Below are positions 33,786 through 43,529 of a DNA stretch of 51,553 bases, one piece after another. How positions within the stretch are numbered: the first letter of the stretch is position 1; the number at the start of each line of letters is the position of its first letter. The stretch is from Ureibacillus endophyticus (GTDB taxonomy: Bacteria; Bacillota; Bacilli; Bacillales_A; Planococcaceae). The position numbers and the translations under genes are program-made. The stretch spans positions 1 through 51,553 of the forward strand of contig NZ_RBZN01000023.1 of the NCBI RefSeq assembly GCF_003628435.1, in the 5' to 3' direction. Under the pieces are notes generated by a model. That model saw only the letters and a list, made by a program, of their open reading frames with translations. It was not told the DNA's origin and made no database searches.

Positions 33786-35015
33786 GTGGATGTTTTTATT
33801 GGAAGACAACCGATATTTAATATAGATGAAGAAGTTGTGGCATATGAGCTTTTATATCGTAACCAGAATATAAACGCCTTTCCAAATACAGCACCTGATG
33901 CAGCAACAGTGGATGTATTAGTTAATTACTTTTTATCCATGGGCATTAAAGAAGTGACAAAGGGGAAGCCTGGATTTATTAACTTTACAGAAAATCTATT
34001 AATGAGTAATGTAATAGAATTTATCAATCCTTCAAAAATTGTTATTGAGATTTTAGAAAATGTTCCAATTACAAAAGAACTGGTAGATCGGGTAATCGAA
34101 TTAAAAGAAATAGGCTTTAAAATAGCTTTAGATGATTTTGTTCTTAATAAAGATGTAGTACATTACGATGAAATATTTGAACATACTGACTATATTAAAG
34201 TTGACTTTTTATCAACTCCATTATTAGAACGAATGGAAATTGAAAATCGAATTAAACAATCTTATCCACATATTCAATTATTAGCAGAAAAAGTTGAAAC
34301 AAGAAATCAATTTGATGTTGCCAAACATTCAGGGTATTCATTATTCCAGGGCTACTTTTTTGAACAACCACAAATTATTAAATCAACAGATATTCCATTA
34401 AATACACTACAATATTTCCAAGTGATTTCTTTATTGAAGGATGAAGAACCTGATATAAACTTAATTGCAGAAAATATTGAGAGAGATATTTCTTTATCTT
34501 ATAAACTTTTACAAATAATTAATGAAACAAACAAGCGACAAAAATCCAAAGTTCGATCAATTAAGCAGGCAATTTTATTATTAGGTTTAACAGAATTACG
34601 AAAATTAATCTACCTACTAGCAATGCGTGAAGGGGAATTGAAAAATCATACGGATGTATTTAATGAGCTTGTGAGGACTTCTTTATTAAGAGCGAAAATT
34701 TGTGAGCTACTGGCGAAAAATAATAGACAAGAAAATTATTCCGAATATTTTTTAGTAGGCTTGTTTTCACTTATTGATAGTCTATTGAAAAGACCAATGG
34801 ATGTTATTTTAGAAAAGCTACCATTTTCAGATGAAGTAGCAGATACCATTAGTGGTGTTGAAACAGAAATGACACCTTATTTGGAGCTTAGCATCGCTTT
34901 AAGTAAAATGGATTGGGATAATATCGAACGATTAAAACCTCAACTCGGTGTAGACAATGAAAAAACCGAAGCAATCTATAATGAAGCAGCTATTTGGACA
35001 GAAAAATCAATGTAA
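33786..35015 (+). CDS. EAL-HDOD domain protein (YuxH-like)
   Basis: A 409-residue protein with an N-terminal EAL-type domain (about 1-190) and a C-terminal HDOD domain (about 200-400). It matches the YuxH/CdgJ architecture. Several EAL signature residues remain (AYELLYR, FINFTENLL, EILENV, ALDDF, KVDF, ET in AEKVETR, QGYFF), but glycines of DDFG and AEGVE are replaced. Whether it hydrolyses or only binds c-di-GMP is open. I chose GTG at 33786, 7 bases after GGGGA; this gives MDVFIGRQPIF, like relatives. The ATG at 33768 lacks a ribosome site. Confidence 0.85.
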   Translation: MDVFIGRQPIFNIDEEVVAYELLYRNQNINAFPNTAPDAATVDVLVNYFLSMGIKEVTKGKPGFINFTENLLMSNVIEFINPSKIVIEILENVPITKELVDRVIELKEIGFKIALDDFVLNKDVVHYDEIFEHTDYIKVDFLSTPLLERMEIENRIKQSYPHIQLLAEKVETRNQFDVAKHSGYSLFQGYFFEQPQIIKSTDIPLNTLQYFQVISLLKDEEPDINLIAENIERDISLSYKLLQIINETNKRQKSKVRSIKQAILLLGLTELRKLIYLLAMREGELKNHTDVFNELVRTSLLRAKICELLAKNNRQENYSEYFLVGLFSLIDSLLKRPMDVILEKLPFSDEVADTISGVETEMTPYLELSIALSKMDWDNIERLKPQLGVDNEKTEAIYNEAAIWTEKSM

Positions 35016-35112
35016 AGGCAAAGGGTTAAAACCTTTTGTCTTTTCTTTTTTTATAGGGCTTTGTTATAATCTTCGACAGATATTATACAAAAATAGGTAT
35101 GTGGGGAAAAAT

Positions 35113-35979
35113 ATGAGTAAAAAAAACGAGAATAAAGTATTAGATTTTACAAAGAATACAATACAGGAATACTTTTATGTACTTCTTGGAGCAGCGGTCA
35201 TTGCGTTTGGATTTAATGCATTCCTTTTTCCTAACCAAGTAGCTTCCGGAGGCGTTAGTGGAATAAGTACTATTCTAAATGGTCTTTTTGGATGGAATGC
35301 AGGGATTGTTCAATACGCATTTAATATACCGTTATTTATTGCAGGTGTTCTAATATTAGGAAAAAAATTTGGTCTTAAATCTTTTATCGGTACATTAGCT
35401 TTACCGTTTTTTGTTCTGTTAACAGAAAATATAGATCCATGGACAGATACTCCGTTATTGGCTGCACTATTTGGAGGAATAATTGTTGGATTAGGTATTG
35501 GGTTAGTATTTAAAGGGAACGCTTCTACTGGCGGAACCGATTTGCTAGCTCAAATCATTACAAAATATACCGGTCTTACATTAGGAACAAGTGTACTCTT
35601 AATAGACGGAATCATTGCAATAAGTGCTGCCTTAGTATTTGACTTAGAAAAAGGATTATATGCCTTAGTTGGTTTATTTGTAACAACGAAAACCATTGAT
35701 ATCGTTCAATTAGGTTTCAGTCAATCCAAAATGGTATATATCATCTCTAGTAAAGAAACTGAATTACGAGATGCCATTTATAAGGAAATCGATCGTGGAG
35801 TTACAAAGCTCCCGGTCTTTGGAGGTTATACTGGAAAAGAACGTACAATGTTAATGGTTGTTGTCTATCAAACCGAATTCACAAAGCTGAAACAAATCAT
35901 CAAATCCGTTGATACATCAGCGTTTGTTATCGTTTCAGACGCTTATGAAGTCATTGGTGAAGGTTTCAAGCGAGTATAA
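35113..35979 (+). CDS. YitT-family membrane protein
   Basis: A 288-residue protein with five or six N-terminal helices (about 20-190) and a C-terminal cytoplasmic DUF2179 domain (about 205-288: GFSQSKMVYIISSKETELRDAIYKEIDRGVTKLPVFGGYTG). This is the YitT/DUF161 family, of unknown transport function. The ATG at 35113 lies after GTGGGGAAAAAT. The frame is open back into the upstream gene, but that part overlaps the EAL-HDOD coding end and is not family-like. Confidence 0.88.
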   Translation: MSKKNENKVLDFTKNTIQEYFYVLLGAAVIAFGFNAFLFPNQVASGGVSGISTILNGLFGWNAGIVQYAFNIPLFIAGVLILGKKFGLKSFIGTLALPFFVLLTENIDPWTDTPLLAALFGGIIVGLGIGLVFKGNASTGGTDLLAQIITKYTGLTLGTSVLLIDGIIAISAALVFDLEKGLYALVGLFVTTKTIDIVQLGFSQSKMVYIISSKETELRDAIYKEIDRGVTKLPVFGGYTGKERTMLMVVVYQTEFTKLKQIIKSVDTSAFVIVSDAYEVIGEGFKRV

Positions 35980-36033
35980 TTTTGTTATAATAGGTAATGT
36001 AATCCACACAAATGAAATCTGGAGGGGTTCTCA

Positions 36034-36417
36034 TTGAAAAAATCATTATTAGCACTAGTATTCGGCTCTGCAATCTTTTTAGCTGCGTGTGGTGGCGGTG
36101 ACGATGAAGCAACAAACGACACAAACACAGGTACAAATGATACTGAAACTGAACAAACTACCGATACAGGAAATGACACTGGAACAGATACAGCTTCTGC
36201 TAAAGGCGAAGATATTGTAAAAAGCAATTGTACAACTTGCCATGGTGGAAACTTAGAAGGTATGGGTAGTACTCCTTCATTAGCTGATGTTGGAAGCCGT
36301 TTATCTGAAGAAGAAATTTTAAACGTTATCTTAAACGGTCGTGGTGGTATGCCAGCTAATTTAATTCAAGGTGAAGATGCTGAAGCAGCAGCTGCTTGGT
36401 TAGCACAACAAAAATAA
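36034..36417 (+). CDS. cccB: Cytochrome c551 lipoprotein
   Basis: A 127-residue lipid-anchored c-type cytochrome. A lipoprotein signal (AIFLAAC, lipidated cysteine near 19) is followed by a Thr/Asp/Gly-rich linker (about 20-55) and one haem domain with CTTCH (about 67-71). A probable methionine ligand lies in GRGGMPANL. It should carry electrons on the outer face of the membrane, as CccB in B. subtilis. It starts with TTG after GGAGGGG. The linker is longer than in B. subtilis CccB (112 residues total). A terminator follows. Confidence 0.92.
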   Translation: MKKSLLALVFGSAIFLAACGGGDDEATNDTNTGTNDTETEQTTDTGNDTGTDTASAKGEDIVKSNCTTCHGGNLEGMGSTPSLADVGSRLSEEEILNVILNGRGGMPANLIQGEDAEAAAAWLAQQK

Positions 36418-36429
36418 TAATGTAAATGT

Positions 36430-36468
36430 AACGAAGCCAGAAACACTACTGGCTTCGTTTTATTTTTT
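36430..36468 (+). terminator. Terminator of cccB
   Basis: AACGAAGCCAG pairs exactly with CTGGCTTCGTT over an 8-base loop. TTATTTTTT follows. Confidence 0.9.
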
Positions 36469-36557
36469 AAACAAACAGTACCTCATTTTAATACATTCGA
36501 ACGGTAACATGTTAAAATAGTTACTAAATGTAAAATAAGGTAGGGGAGTATAAATAT

Positions 36558-37490
36558 ATGCAAGTCACAACAAAAGACGTAATCGAAAAATTTAATTTAA
36601 CGTTAGTTAGTGGACATGATGGTGTTGGCCGTTATATTACAACAAGTGATATATCAAGACCGGGATTAGAAATGGCGGGCTACTTTACCCATTATCCAGC
36701 CAATCGCGTTCAATTAATTGGCAAAACTGAACTTTCGTTTTTTGAAATGCTCCCAACGGAATTAAAAAAAGAGCGTATGTTTAAGCTTTGTTCTCAAGAT
36801 ACTCCTGCCATTGTCGTATCTCGAAATTTAGATGTTCCAGAAGAATTAATTGTTGCTTCAAACGAAAATAATGTACCCGTGTTAACAACGACAATGCAAA
36901 CAACAAGATTTTCAAGTAGATTGACAAATTTCCTTGAAAGTAAGCTTGCACCCGTTACTGCTGTTCATGGTGTACTAGTGGACGTATATGGTATTGGTGT
37001 TTTAATCATCGGAAAAAGTGGAGTAGGTAAAAGTGAGACTGCTCTTGAATTAGTCAAAAAAGGACATCGATTAGTCGCTGATGATTGTGTTGAAATTCGC
37101 CAAGAAGCGGAAAATTTATTAATTGGAAGTCCACCACCTTTATTAGAGCATTTACTAGAAATTCGAGGAATAGGCATTATTGATATTATGACTCTTTTCG
37201 GAGCAAGTGCAATAAGACCTTATAAACGTGTAACCCTTATTATTGAACTTGAAAACTGGAATCCAGATAAAACATATGATCGACTTGGACTCGATGAAGA
37301 GAAAATGAAAATTATTGATACGGAAATCACGAAATTAACGATTCCGGTGCAACCAGGTCGAAATGTATCAGTAATTATTGAGGTTGCGGCAATGAACTAT
37401 CGACTCAAAAAAATGGGTGTGAATGCAGCTCAAGAATTTTCACGAAGATTGGATGAGGTAATTTCCATTCACGAGTTAGAGGATTACTAA
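36558..37490 (+). CDS. hprK: HPr kinase/phosphorylase
   Basis: HprK phosphorylates, and dephosphorylates, Ser46 of HPr, the key signal of carbon-catabolite control in Firmicutes. The 310 residues have Walker A GKSGVGKS (about 153-160), the upstream histidine in [10 protein letters not shown], the conserved VADDCVEI, and the family signature [10 protein letters not shown]. Length matches B. subtilis (310). It leads the hprK-lgt-ppaX-yvoF operon with short gaps, the same order as in B. subtilis. Confidence 0.97.
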   Translation: MQVTTKDVIEKFNLTLVSGHDGVGRYITTSDISRPGLEMAGYFTHYPANRVQLIGKTELSFFEMLPTELKKERMFKLCSQDTPAIVVSRNLDVPEELIVASNENNVPVLTTTMQTTRFSSRLTNFLESKLAPVTAVHGVLVDVYGIGVLIIGKSGVGKSETALELVKKGHRLVADDCVEIRQEAENLLIGSPPPLLEHLLEIRGIGIIDIMTLFGASAIRPYKRVTLIIELENWNPDKTYDRLGLDEEKMKIIDTEITKLTIPVQPGRNVSVIIEVAAMNYRLKKMGVNAAQEFSRRLDEVISIHELEDY

Positions 37491-37513
37491 TATAGGTTTT
37501 GGAAGGAGTTATT

Positions 37514-38368
37514 ATGGAGAATATTTTACTTGCAATTGATCCCGTTGCATTTTCTTTAGGACCAATCCAAGTACGTTGGTACGGAATTTTGATTGCGACA
37601 GGTATTGTGTTAGCCTATTTCGTTGGTCAAAGGGAGGCAGTGAAACGCGGTCTACCTGAAAACTTTTTAGCCGACATGTTAATTTGGGCAATTCCTATTT
37701 CGATACTATCTGCTCGCGCTTATTATGTGATTATGAAATGGGATTATTATTCAGCGAACCCGGGGAAAATCATTCAAATTTGGAATGGTGGAATTGCCAT
37801 TCATGGAGCTTTAATCGGGGCTGTAATTACAGCTTACTTCTTTGCTCGTAGTCGAGGAGTTAGTTTCCTAAAAGTAGCTGATATTGCTGCACCAAGTATT
37901 TTAATTGGTCAAATTATTGGTCGCTGGGGCAACTTTATGAATCAGGAAGCTTTTGGTGGCTCTGTTACGCGAGAGTTTTTAGAAAACTTAATGTTACCAA
38001 ACTGGATTATTGAACAAATGTATATTGAAGAATTAGGTACATATGTTCATCCAACTTTTTTATACGAATCATTATGGAACGTAATTGGATTAATTATTTT
38101 AATTTCCCTACGAAAAGTGAACTTACATCGAGGGGAAATATTCTTTACGTACATGATTTGGTATTCAATTGGACGCTTTTTCATCGAAGGAATGCGTACA
38201 GATAGCTTATATTTAATTGGTGAATTACGTTCGGCACAAGTCGTATCAATACTATCAATCATCATTGGTTTAGCAGCAATTATTTACAGAAGATGGAAAG
38301 TAAGACCGATTGTTCGATACCTTGATCAGGAGCAAACAAAAAAGAACAAGGTAAAGAAACAAAAATAG
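37514..38368 (+). CDS. lgt: Prolipoprotein diacylglyceryl transferase
   Basis: Lgt transfers diacylglycerol from phosphatidylglycerol to the lipobox cysteine of prolipoproteins. The 284 residues form about seven helices, with [12 protein letters not shown] (about 93-104) and the signature [14 protein letters not shown] (about 138-151), which holds catalytic residues. The ATG at 37514 follows GGAAGGAG; an in-frame TTG at 37499 precedes the ribosome site. The window encodes at least four of its likely substrates (PrsA, two operon lipoproteins, CccB). Confidence 0.96.
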   Translation: MENILLAIDPVAFSLGPIQVRWYGILIATGIVLAYFVGQREAVKRGLPENFLADMLIWAIPISILSARAYYVIMKWDYYSANPGKIIQIWNGGIAIHGALIGAVITAYFFARSRGVSFLKVADIAAPSILIGQIIGRWGNFMNQEAFGGSVTREFLENLMLPNWIIEQMYIEELGTYVHPTFLYESLWNVIGLIILISLRKVNLHRGEIFFTYMIWYSIGRFFIEGMRTDSLYLIGELRSAQVVSILSIIIGLAAIIYRRWKVRPIVRYLDQEQTKKNKVKKQK

Positions 38369-38382
38369 GGAAGTGATCATCA

Positions 38383-39018
38383 ATGAAGGCATTACTCTTT
38401 GATTTCGATGGGACATTACTAGATACAAATGAGTTAATTATTCAAACTTTTATGCATGTTTTAGAGGAAAGATTTCCTGGGCAATATTCGCCAAAAGATT
38501 GCATGAAATTTATTGGACCGTCATTAAAAGAAACTTTTGAACAAATAACACCAAACGAAGTAACTGAAATGATTGAGAAATATCGACAATGGAACGCAGC
38601 TCACCATGATGAACTTGTAAAAGAATTTGATGGTGTACTTCCAACGTTAGAAAAGTTAAAAGAGCTTGGAATAAAGATGGCGATTGTCTCAACGAAAAGA
38701 AGCGATACGATTGAAAAAGGATTAGACCTTATGGGTGCTAAACACTTCTTTGAATTTTGGATTGGTATTGACCATGTACCGCATGTTAAACCACACCCTG
38801 AACCAGTTTTATTAGCCATTGAAAAATTAGGGGTAGATAAAGAACATGTCATTATGATTGGTGACAATTATCATGATATCGAAGCAGGAAAAAATGCGGG
38901 TGTGAAAACAGCCGGTGTTGCATGGGCGTTAAAAGGTGAAGAATTCTTAAGACAGTTTAACCCTGATTATATGCTGAATAATATGTCCGATTTATTAACG
39001 GTTGTGAAGGAGTTATAA
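38383..39018 (+). CDS. ppaX: Pyrophosphatase PpaX (HAD family)
   Basis: PpaX hydrolyses the pyrophosphate released by HprK phosphorolysis of P-Ser-HPr. The 211 residues carry HAD motif I DFDGTLLDT (7-15), motif II IVSTKRSDT, the lysine in VKPHPEP and motif IV MIGDNYHDIEAG. Third gene of the operon; the link to hprK supports the specific name over generic phosphoglycolate phosphatase. Confidence 0.93.
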   Translation: MKALLFDFDGTLLDTNELIIQTFMHVLEERFPGQYSPKDCMKFIGPSLKETFEQITPNEVTEMIEKYRQWNAAHHDELVKEFDGVLPTLEKLKELGIKMAIVSTKRSDTIEKGLDLMGAKHFFEFWIGIDHVPHVKPHPEPVLLAIEKLGVDKEHVIMIGDNYHDIEAGKNAGVKTAGVAWALKGEEFLRQFNPDYMLNNMSDLLTVVKEL

Positions 39019-39022
39019 ATAT

Positions 39023-39538
39023 ATGAGGAAAACGGAGCGATATCCAGTACAAGGTGCAAACTCATTATGGAAAGTATATAAAACTGTTTCTTTTTGGAAA
39101 GTAGTTAAATGTTTCATTTTTATTCAAATAGGGCGAGTTACTCCATCTATGGCTTTAAAAAATTGGATTTATCGAACGTTTTTACATATGAAAATTGGTG
39201 AAAAAACTTCTTTAGCGTTAATGGTGATGCCGGATTCTATGTTTCCTGAAAGAATTTCGATAGGGAACAATTCAATTATTGGCTATAACACCACAATCCT
39301 TGCCCACGAATATTTAATAGATGAATATCGTTTGGGCGATGTGAAAATTGGCAGTGAAGTAATGATTGGCGCAAATTCAACCATTCTTCCAGGTGTAGAA
39401 ATTGGGGACGGGGCAATCGTTTCTGCTGCAACCCTCGTTCATCGTGATGTTCCTGCAGGTAGTATGGTAGGAGGCAATCCGATGAAAATTATCTATACTG
39501 CGGAACAAATGGCAGAACGAAAAAGAAATAAAAAATAA
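39023..39538 (+). CDS. yvoF: Hexapeptide-repeat acyltransferase (YvoF-like)
   Basis: A 171-residue left-handed beta-helix transferase with repeated hexapeptides (ISIGNNSIIGYNTTI, VKIGSEVMIGANSTILPGVEIGDGAIVSAATLV) and the catalytic-type histidine of LAHEYLID. It ends with the VGGNPMKII block common to O-acetyltransferases. The acceptor is unknown. It lies 4 bp after ppaX and is last in the operon, as in B. subtilis. Confidence 0.9.
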   Translation: MRKTERYPVQGANSLWKVYKTVSFWKVVKCFIFIQIGRVTPSMALKNWIYRTFLHMKIGEKTSLALMVMPDSMFPERISIGNNSIIGYNTTILAHEYLIDEYRLGDVKIGSEVMIGANSTILPGVEIGDGAIVSAATLVHRDVPAGSMVGGNPMKIIYTAEQMAERKRNKK

Positions 39539-39544
39539 CGAATC

Positions 39545-39583
39545 GACTTAAGGACAAAGCAATTGTTCTTAAGTCTTTTTTTA
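39545..39583 (+). terminator. Terminator of the hprK operon
   Basis: GACTTAAGGACAA pairs with TTGTTCTTAAGTC, one G-T pair, over a 5-base loop. TTTTTTTATTTT follows. The remaining 250 bp before hisZ hold only the promoter and operator listed next. Confidence 0.9.
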
Positions 39584-39743
39584 TTTTAAAGAGACTTCAT
39601 TGTGTTCATTGTTCTATTAAAAATATCAGTCTATTAGGAATATTTTTTGTAGATTGTTTGAATTTTGAATCTTTTCTTTCAATAAAAGGTATAATTGAGT
39701 TTGAATAAAGTAAGACCGTCAATTGTAAATAAGTACATAATCA

Positions 39744-39772
39744 TTGACGAATAGATGAGGATTGGTTAAAAT
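39744..39772 (+). promoter_or_regulatory. Sigma-A promoter of the his operon
   Basis: TTGACG (39744-39749) and TAAAAT (39767-39772) are 17 bp apart. No T-box is present in the 60-base leader. Confidence 0.8.
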
Positions 39773-39790
39773 TACTTTCATATACTAATT

Positions 39791-39807
39791 CTCTAGTACT
39801 CTAGTAC
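39791..39807 (+). promoter_or_regulatory. Candidate his-operon operator
   Basis: CTCTAGTACTCTAGTAC is a direct repeat of CTCTAGTA and is also nearly palindromic. It lies about 12 bp after the predicted transcript start. Histidine operons in Bacillales without a T-box may be controlled by a TrpR-like repressor (YerC/HisR type); assigning this site to it is inference. Confidence 0.45.
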
Positions 39808-39839
39808 GTTAAAGTAAAAATGGTAGGATGTGGATTTTG

Positions 39840-41003
39840 ATGTCTTCGTTAAAAATGTTTGAAAAACCACTTGGGATGCGTGATACATTCCCAGTAATAT
39901 ATGAAAAAATCGAAACGGTTCGACAAACTGGACGTGAATTTTTGCGTGCGCGTGGATATGACTTTATTGAAACGCCAAGCTTAGAATATTTTGATACAGT
40001 TGGTAAAGCATCTGCAATTAGTGATGCATCTCTTTTTAAATTAGTAGATAGTCAAGGAAACACCCTTGTACTTCGACCAGATATGACAACACCAATTGCG
40101 CGTGTTGCAACATCTAAATTATTAAAGGAAAAAATTCCTTTACGTCTTGCATACTTTGCTAACGTGTTCCGTGCACAACAAACTGAGGGTGGCCGACCAG
40201 CTGAGTTTGGACAAATGGGCATTGAAATTATTGGTGATAGTACGGTCTTTGCTGATGCAGAAGTCATTATCACTGCAATTCGTTTAATTCAAGCATTCGG
40301 AATTGAATCATTTAAAATTACGATTGGACATGCAGGTGTACTAAACTGCATTTTAAAAGATTATACAGAAAGCGATGAACAAGCTAGTACATTACGAAAA
40401 CTACTAGTGGATCGAAATTACGTAGGATTTGAAGAAGCGGTAGAGACATTCCATTTACCGAAAACAAAATCAGATGCATTGCTACAATTTATTAATGAAG
40501 CAACAACTTTTGCATCGATTGAAGAAATTGAAAAATATGTACGTAAAAATGATGCGTTAGAATATATGCAACAATTAGTGGAGTTAATTAATGCAGCAGA
40601 TTTATCTGAATATGTAGCACTTGATTTTACCCTTTCAAGCCATATGAACTATTACACTGGAATGTTGTTTGAAGTGTTTGCTGACGGAAGCGGTTTTGAA
40701 TTAGGAAACGGTGGACGTTATGACGGTTTACTTCACCATTTTGGAAGTGAAGTAGGGGCAACTGGATTCGGTATTCGTGTTGATCGTTTATTAGAGGTTC
40801 TTCCTTCACAAGAAGCTGAAGATGTAACAGTTGCGGTAATTTTCAATGACTTAGAGTATATGAAGGCTCTACAAGTTGCAAATCGTTTACGTGAAGAAGG
40901 AAAACGCGTTACGTTGCAATCGAAAAAAGGATTAATTAATGAAGAAGCATTTACGAAACAATTCGATCAGGTTGTTTATGTTAGCCAGGAGGATTTAGCA
41001 TAA
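39840..41003 (+). CDS. hisZ: ATP phosphoribosyltransferase regulatory subunit
   Basis: HisZ is a catalytically inactive histidyl-tRNA-synthetase paralogue that pairs with short-form HisG. The 387 residues show class II motif-like blocks: [12 protein letters not shown] at the start, [12 protein letters not shown] (about 75), [28 protein letters not shown], and [13 protein letters not shown] chose ATG at 39840, giving [12 protein letters not shown] like relatives; ATG 39828 is in frame but lacks a suitable ribosome site. It is first in the his operon. Confidence 0.93.
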   Translation: MSSLKMFEKPLGMRDTFPVIYEKIETVRQTGREFLRARGYDFIETPSLEYFDTVGKASAISDASLFKLVDSQGNTLVLRPDMTTPIARVATSKLLKEKIPLRLAYFANVFRAQQTEGGRPAEFGQMGIEIIGDSTVFADAEVIITAIRLIQAFGIESFKITIGHAGVLNCILKDYTESDEQASTLRKLLVDRNYVGFEEAVETFHLPKTKSDALLQFINEATTFASIEEIEKYVRKNDALEYMQQLVELINAADLSEYVALDFTLSSHMNYYTGMLFEVFADGSGFELGNGGRYDGLLHHFGSEVGATGFGIRVDRLLEVLPSQEAEDVTVAVIFNDLEYMKALQVANRLREEGKRVTLQSKKGLINEEAFTKQFDQVVYVSQEDLA

Positions 41004-41626
41004 TGGATGAATTAACTATTGCAATGCCAAAAGGGCGAATTTTTGAAGAAGCATATCAAATGTTAATCGATGTAGGGTTTAATTTACCAGAAGAAGTAGA
41101 AATGTCTCGTAAATTAATGATTGAAATCCCTGAAGAGAAAATTCGATTCATTTTGGCAAAACCAACAGACGTACCAGTATACGTAGAACATGGTGTAGCA
41201 GACATCGGAATTGCTGGGAAAGACACTCTATTAGAACAAAAAAGAAATGTTCATGAATTACTAGATTTAAAAATTAGCCAATGTTATATCGCATCGGCTG
41301 GATTACCAAATACAAAAATGAACGAGATTGCTCCACGTATCGCGACAAAATATCCAAATATTGCGATGAACTATTATAAAGAAATTGGAGAACAAGTGGA
41401 AATCATTGAATTAAACGGTTCGATTGAATTAGCACCAATGATTGGTTTAGCAGATCGCATTGTCGATATTGTTTCAACTGGACGCACTCTAAAAGAAAAT
41501 GGCCTTGTTGAATATGAACATATTACAGATGTTTCATCTCGATTAATTGCTAATCCTGTAAGCTACCGTATGAAAAGTGCGCGGATTCAAGAATTAGTAA
41601 CTCGTTTAAAAAAATTTGTTAATTAG
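41003..41626 (+). CDS. hisG: ATP phosphoribosyltransferase, short form
   Basis: HisG catalyses the first step, ATP plus PRPP to phosphoribosyl-ATP. The 207 residues are the short form, lacking the C-terminal regulatory domain, as expected with HisZ present. Motifs are [11 protein letters not shown] (about 7-17), [15 protein letters not shown] and the PRPP loop region [12 protein letters not shown]. The ATG overlaps the hisZ stop by one base. Confidence 0.97.
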   Translation: MDELTIAMPKGRIFEEAYQMLIDVGFNLPEEVEMSRKLMIEIPEEKIRFILAKPTDVPVYVEHGVADIGIAGKDTLLEQKRNVHELLDLKISQCYIASAGLPNTKMNEIAPRIATKYPNIAMNYYKEIGEQVEIIELNGSIELAPMIGLADRIVDIVSTGRTLKENGLVEYEHITDVSSRLIANPVSYRMKSARIQELVTRLKKFVN

Positions 41627-41641
41627 AGAGAAGGACGACTT

Positions 41642-42922
41642 GTGAAAATAACAAAATTAACAAACAACATTTCTTTAAAAAGACAACTTGAAGGTGGAAA
41701 TGAAGAACAATTAAAAACAGTTCGCAACGTTCTTCAAGATGTACGTGAAAATGGCGATGAAGCTCTTCGAAAATATAGTGAAATGTGGGACGGCATTAAA
41801 CTTGACGACTTCCGCGTTTCTCAAGAAGAAATTGAGGAAGCTGTAGCAAACTTCGACGAACAATTAAAACAAGATTTAGAAGAAGCAGCAGCAAACATCC
41901 GATATTACCATGAAGCACAAAAAAGAGATGGCTATAAATTACCTTTAGCGAATGGATCTTGGTTAGCGCAACGTATTATTCCATTAGATGCAGTTGGATT
42001 ATATGTACCAGGTGGCTCTGCTGCATATCCATCCTCTGTATTAATGAATGTAATCCCAGCTCAAGTGGCAGGAGTAGAGCGTATCGTTATTACTTCACCA
42101 GCAGGAAAAGACGGCAAATTACCAGCTGCAGTATTAGTGGCTGCATCCATTTTAGGTGTAAATGAAATTTATAAAGTGGGTGGTGCACAAGCAATTGCTG
42201 CACTTGCTTACGGAACAGAGACAATTGCACCGGTTGATAAAATTACAGGCCCAGGAAATATTTACGTTGCATTAGCAAAACGTGAAGTATTTGGGGAAGT
42301 AGCCATTGATATGATTGCAGGTCCAAGTGAAATTGCCGTTCTTGCAGATGATTCAGCATATGCAGATGAAGTGGCAGCTGACCTATTATCACAAGCAGAG
42401 CACGATGCATTAGCATGTGCGGTATTAATTACAACAAGTGAAAAACTAGCGAATGAAGTTGCTGAAGAAGTGGAAAAGCAATTACGCGAACTACCACGTG
42501 AAGCAATTGCACGAAAATCGATTGAAAACTTTGGTCATATTTATATTGCAGAGTCAATGGAACAAGCGATTGAAGCAGTAAATTCGTTAGCACCTGAACA
42601 TTTAGAAGTCGTTACTGAAAATGCAGAAAGCGATGCAGAAAAAATCCGCCATGCTGGAGCGATCTTTGTGGGTCGTTATAGCTCTGAACCAGTTGGAGAC
42701 TATTTTGCAGGAACGAATCACGTTTTACCGACAAATAGCACAGCGCGTTTTGCAAGTGGGTTAAATGTAGATGACTTTATTAAACGTTCCAATGTCGTTT
42801 ATTATAGTGAACAAACATGGCAAGAAAGTGCACCGAAAATCGCACGACTTGCACGAATGGAAGGATTAGAAGGACATGCCCGTGCGGTAGAATCCCGTGG
42901 CTGGACTAAAGGAGATAAGTAA
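41642..42922 (+). CDS. hisD: Histidinol dehydrogenase
   Basis: HisD carries out the last two oxidations, histidinol to histidine, with NAD+ and zinc. The 426 residues contain AVGLYVPGGSAAYPSSVLM (about 119-137), VGGAQAIAALAYG, KITGPGNIYVALAKR, DMIAGPSEIAVLAD and DLLSQAEHD, with zinc and catalytic His/Glu residues in the last blocks and in LAPEHLEV. It starts with GTG after GAGAGAAGGAC. Confidence 0.97.
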   Translation: MKITKLTNNISLKRQLEGGNEEQLKTVRNVLQDVRENGDEALRKYSEMWDGIKLDDFRVSQEEIEEAVANFDEQLKQDLEEAAANIRYYHEAQKRDGYKLPLANGSWLAQRIIPLDAVGLYVPGGSAAYPSSVLMNVIPAQVAGVERIVITSPAGKDGKLPAAVLVAASILGVNEIYKVGGAQAIAALAYGTETIAPVDKITGPGNIYVALAKREVFGEVAIDMIAGPSEIAVLADDSAYADEVAADLLSQAEHDALACAVLITTSEKLANEVAEEVEKQLRELPREAIARKSIENFGHIYIAESMEQAIEAVNSLAPEHLEVVTENAESDAEKIRHAGAIFVGRYSSEPVGDYFAGTNHVLPTNSTARFASGLNVDDFIKRSNVVYYSEQTWQESAPKIARLARMEGLEGHARAVESRGWTKGDK

Positions 42923-42923
42923 A

Positions 42924-43529
42924 ATGACAGAATTTAAACGTAGATTTGCAACTATTGAACGTAAAACAAACGAAACAAAAATTGCTGTCGAAATCGATTT
43001 AGATGGTGATGGACAAGCAGAAGTAAATACAGGTGTACCTTTTATGGACCATATGCTTGATTTGTTTTTAAAGCACGGTTTATTTAACGGTAAAATTATT
43101 GCAGATGGCGATACACACATCGATGCTCACCATACAACAGAAGATATTGGGATTGTATTAGGACAAGCGATTCGTGAAGCGTTAGGTGATAAAAAAGGCA
43201 TTAAACGTTATGGTAATGCTTTTGTGCCAATGGATGACGCATTAGCTCAAGTGGTAATTGATTGTTCAAACCGTCCACATCTTGAATATCGCGTAGAGCC
43301 AGCATTAACGCAAAAAGTTGGCACATTCGATACAGAGTTAGTACATGAATTTTTATGGAAATTTGCCCTTGAAGCGCGTATGAATGTTCACGTGATTGTC
43401 CCTTATGGTCATAATACACATCATATTATAGAAGCGATTTTTAAAGCGTTAGCTCGTGCAATAGATGATGCGGTGCAAATTGACCCTCGTGTGAAAGGTG
43501 TACCGTCAACGAAAGGACTTTTAACATGA
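42924..43529 (+). CDS. hisB: Imidazoleglycerol-phosphate dehydratase
   Basis: HisB dehydrates imidazoleglycerol phosphate. The 201 residues have the two manganese-site motifs DAHHTTEDIGI and HNTHHIIEA plus GVPFMDHMLD. It is the monofunctional form, without a histidinol phosphatase domain. The ATG at 42924 follows AAAGGAG; the frame opening at 42897 lies within hisD. Its stop overlaps the hisH start. Confidence 0.97.
   Translation: MTEFKRRFATIERKTNETKIAVEIDLDGDGQAEVNTGVPFMDHMLDLFLKHGLFNGKIIADGDTHIDAHHTTEDIGIVLGQAIREALGDKKGIKRYGNAFVPMDDALAQVVIDCSNRPHLEYRVEPALTQKVGTFDTELVHEFLWKFALEARMNVHVIVPYGHNTHHIIEAIFKALARAIDDAVQIDPRVKGVPSTKGLLT

Noticed and set aside
34957-35112. N-terminal extension of the YitT protein
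   Set aside because: It overlaps the EAL-HDOD coding end in another frame and is not like the family.
36034-36227. Minus-strand frame opposite the cccB linker
   Set aside because: It is an antisense shadow produced by the Thr/Asp/Gly repeats of the linker.
39584-39840. T-box or His-responsive leader before hisZ
   Set aside because: No GGGTGGTACCGCG-type motif, and the leader after the promoter is only about 60 bases.
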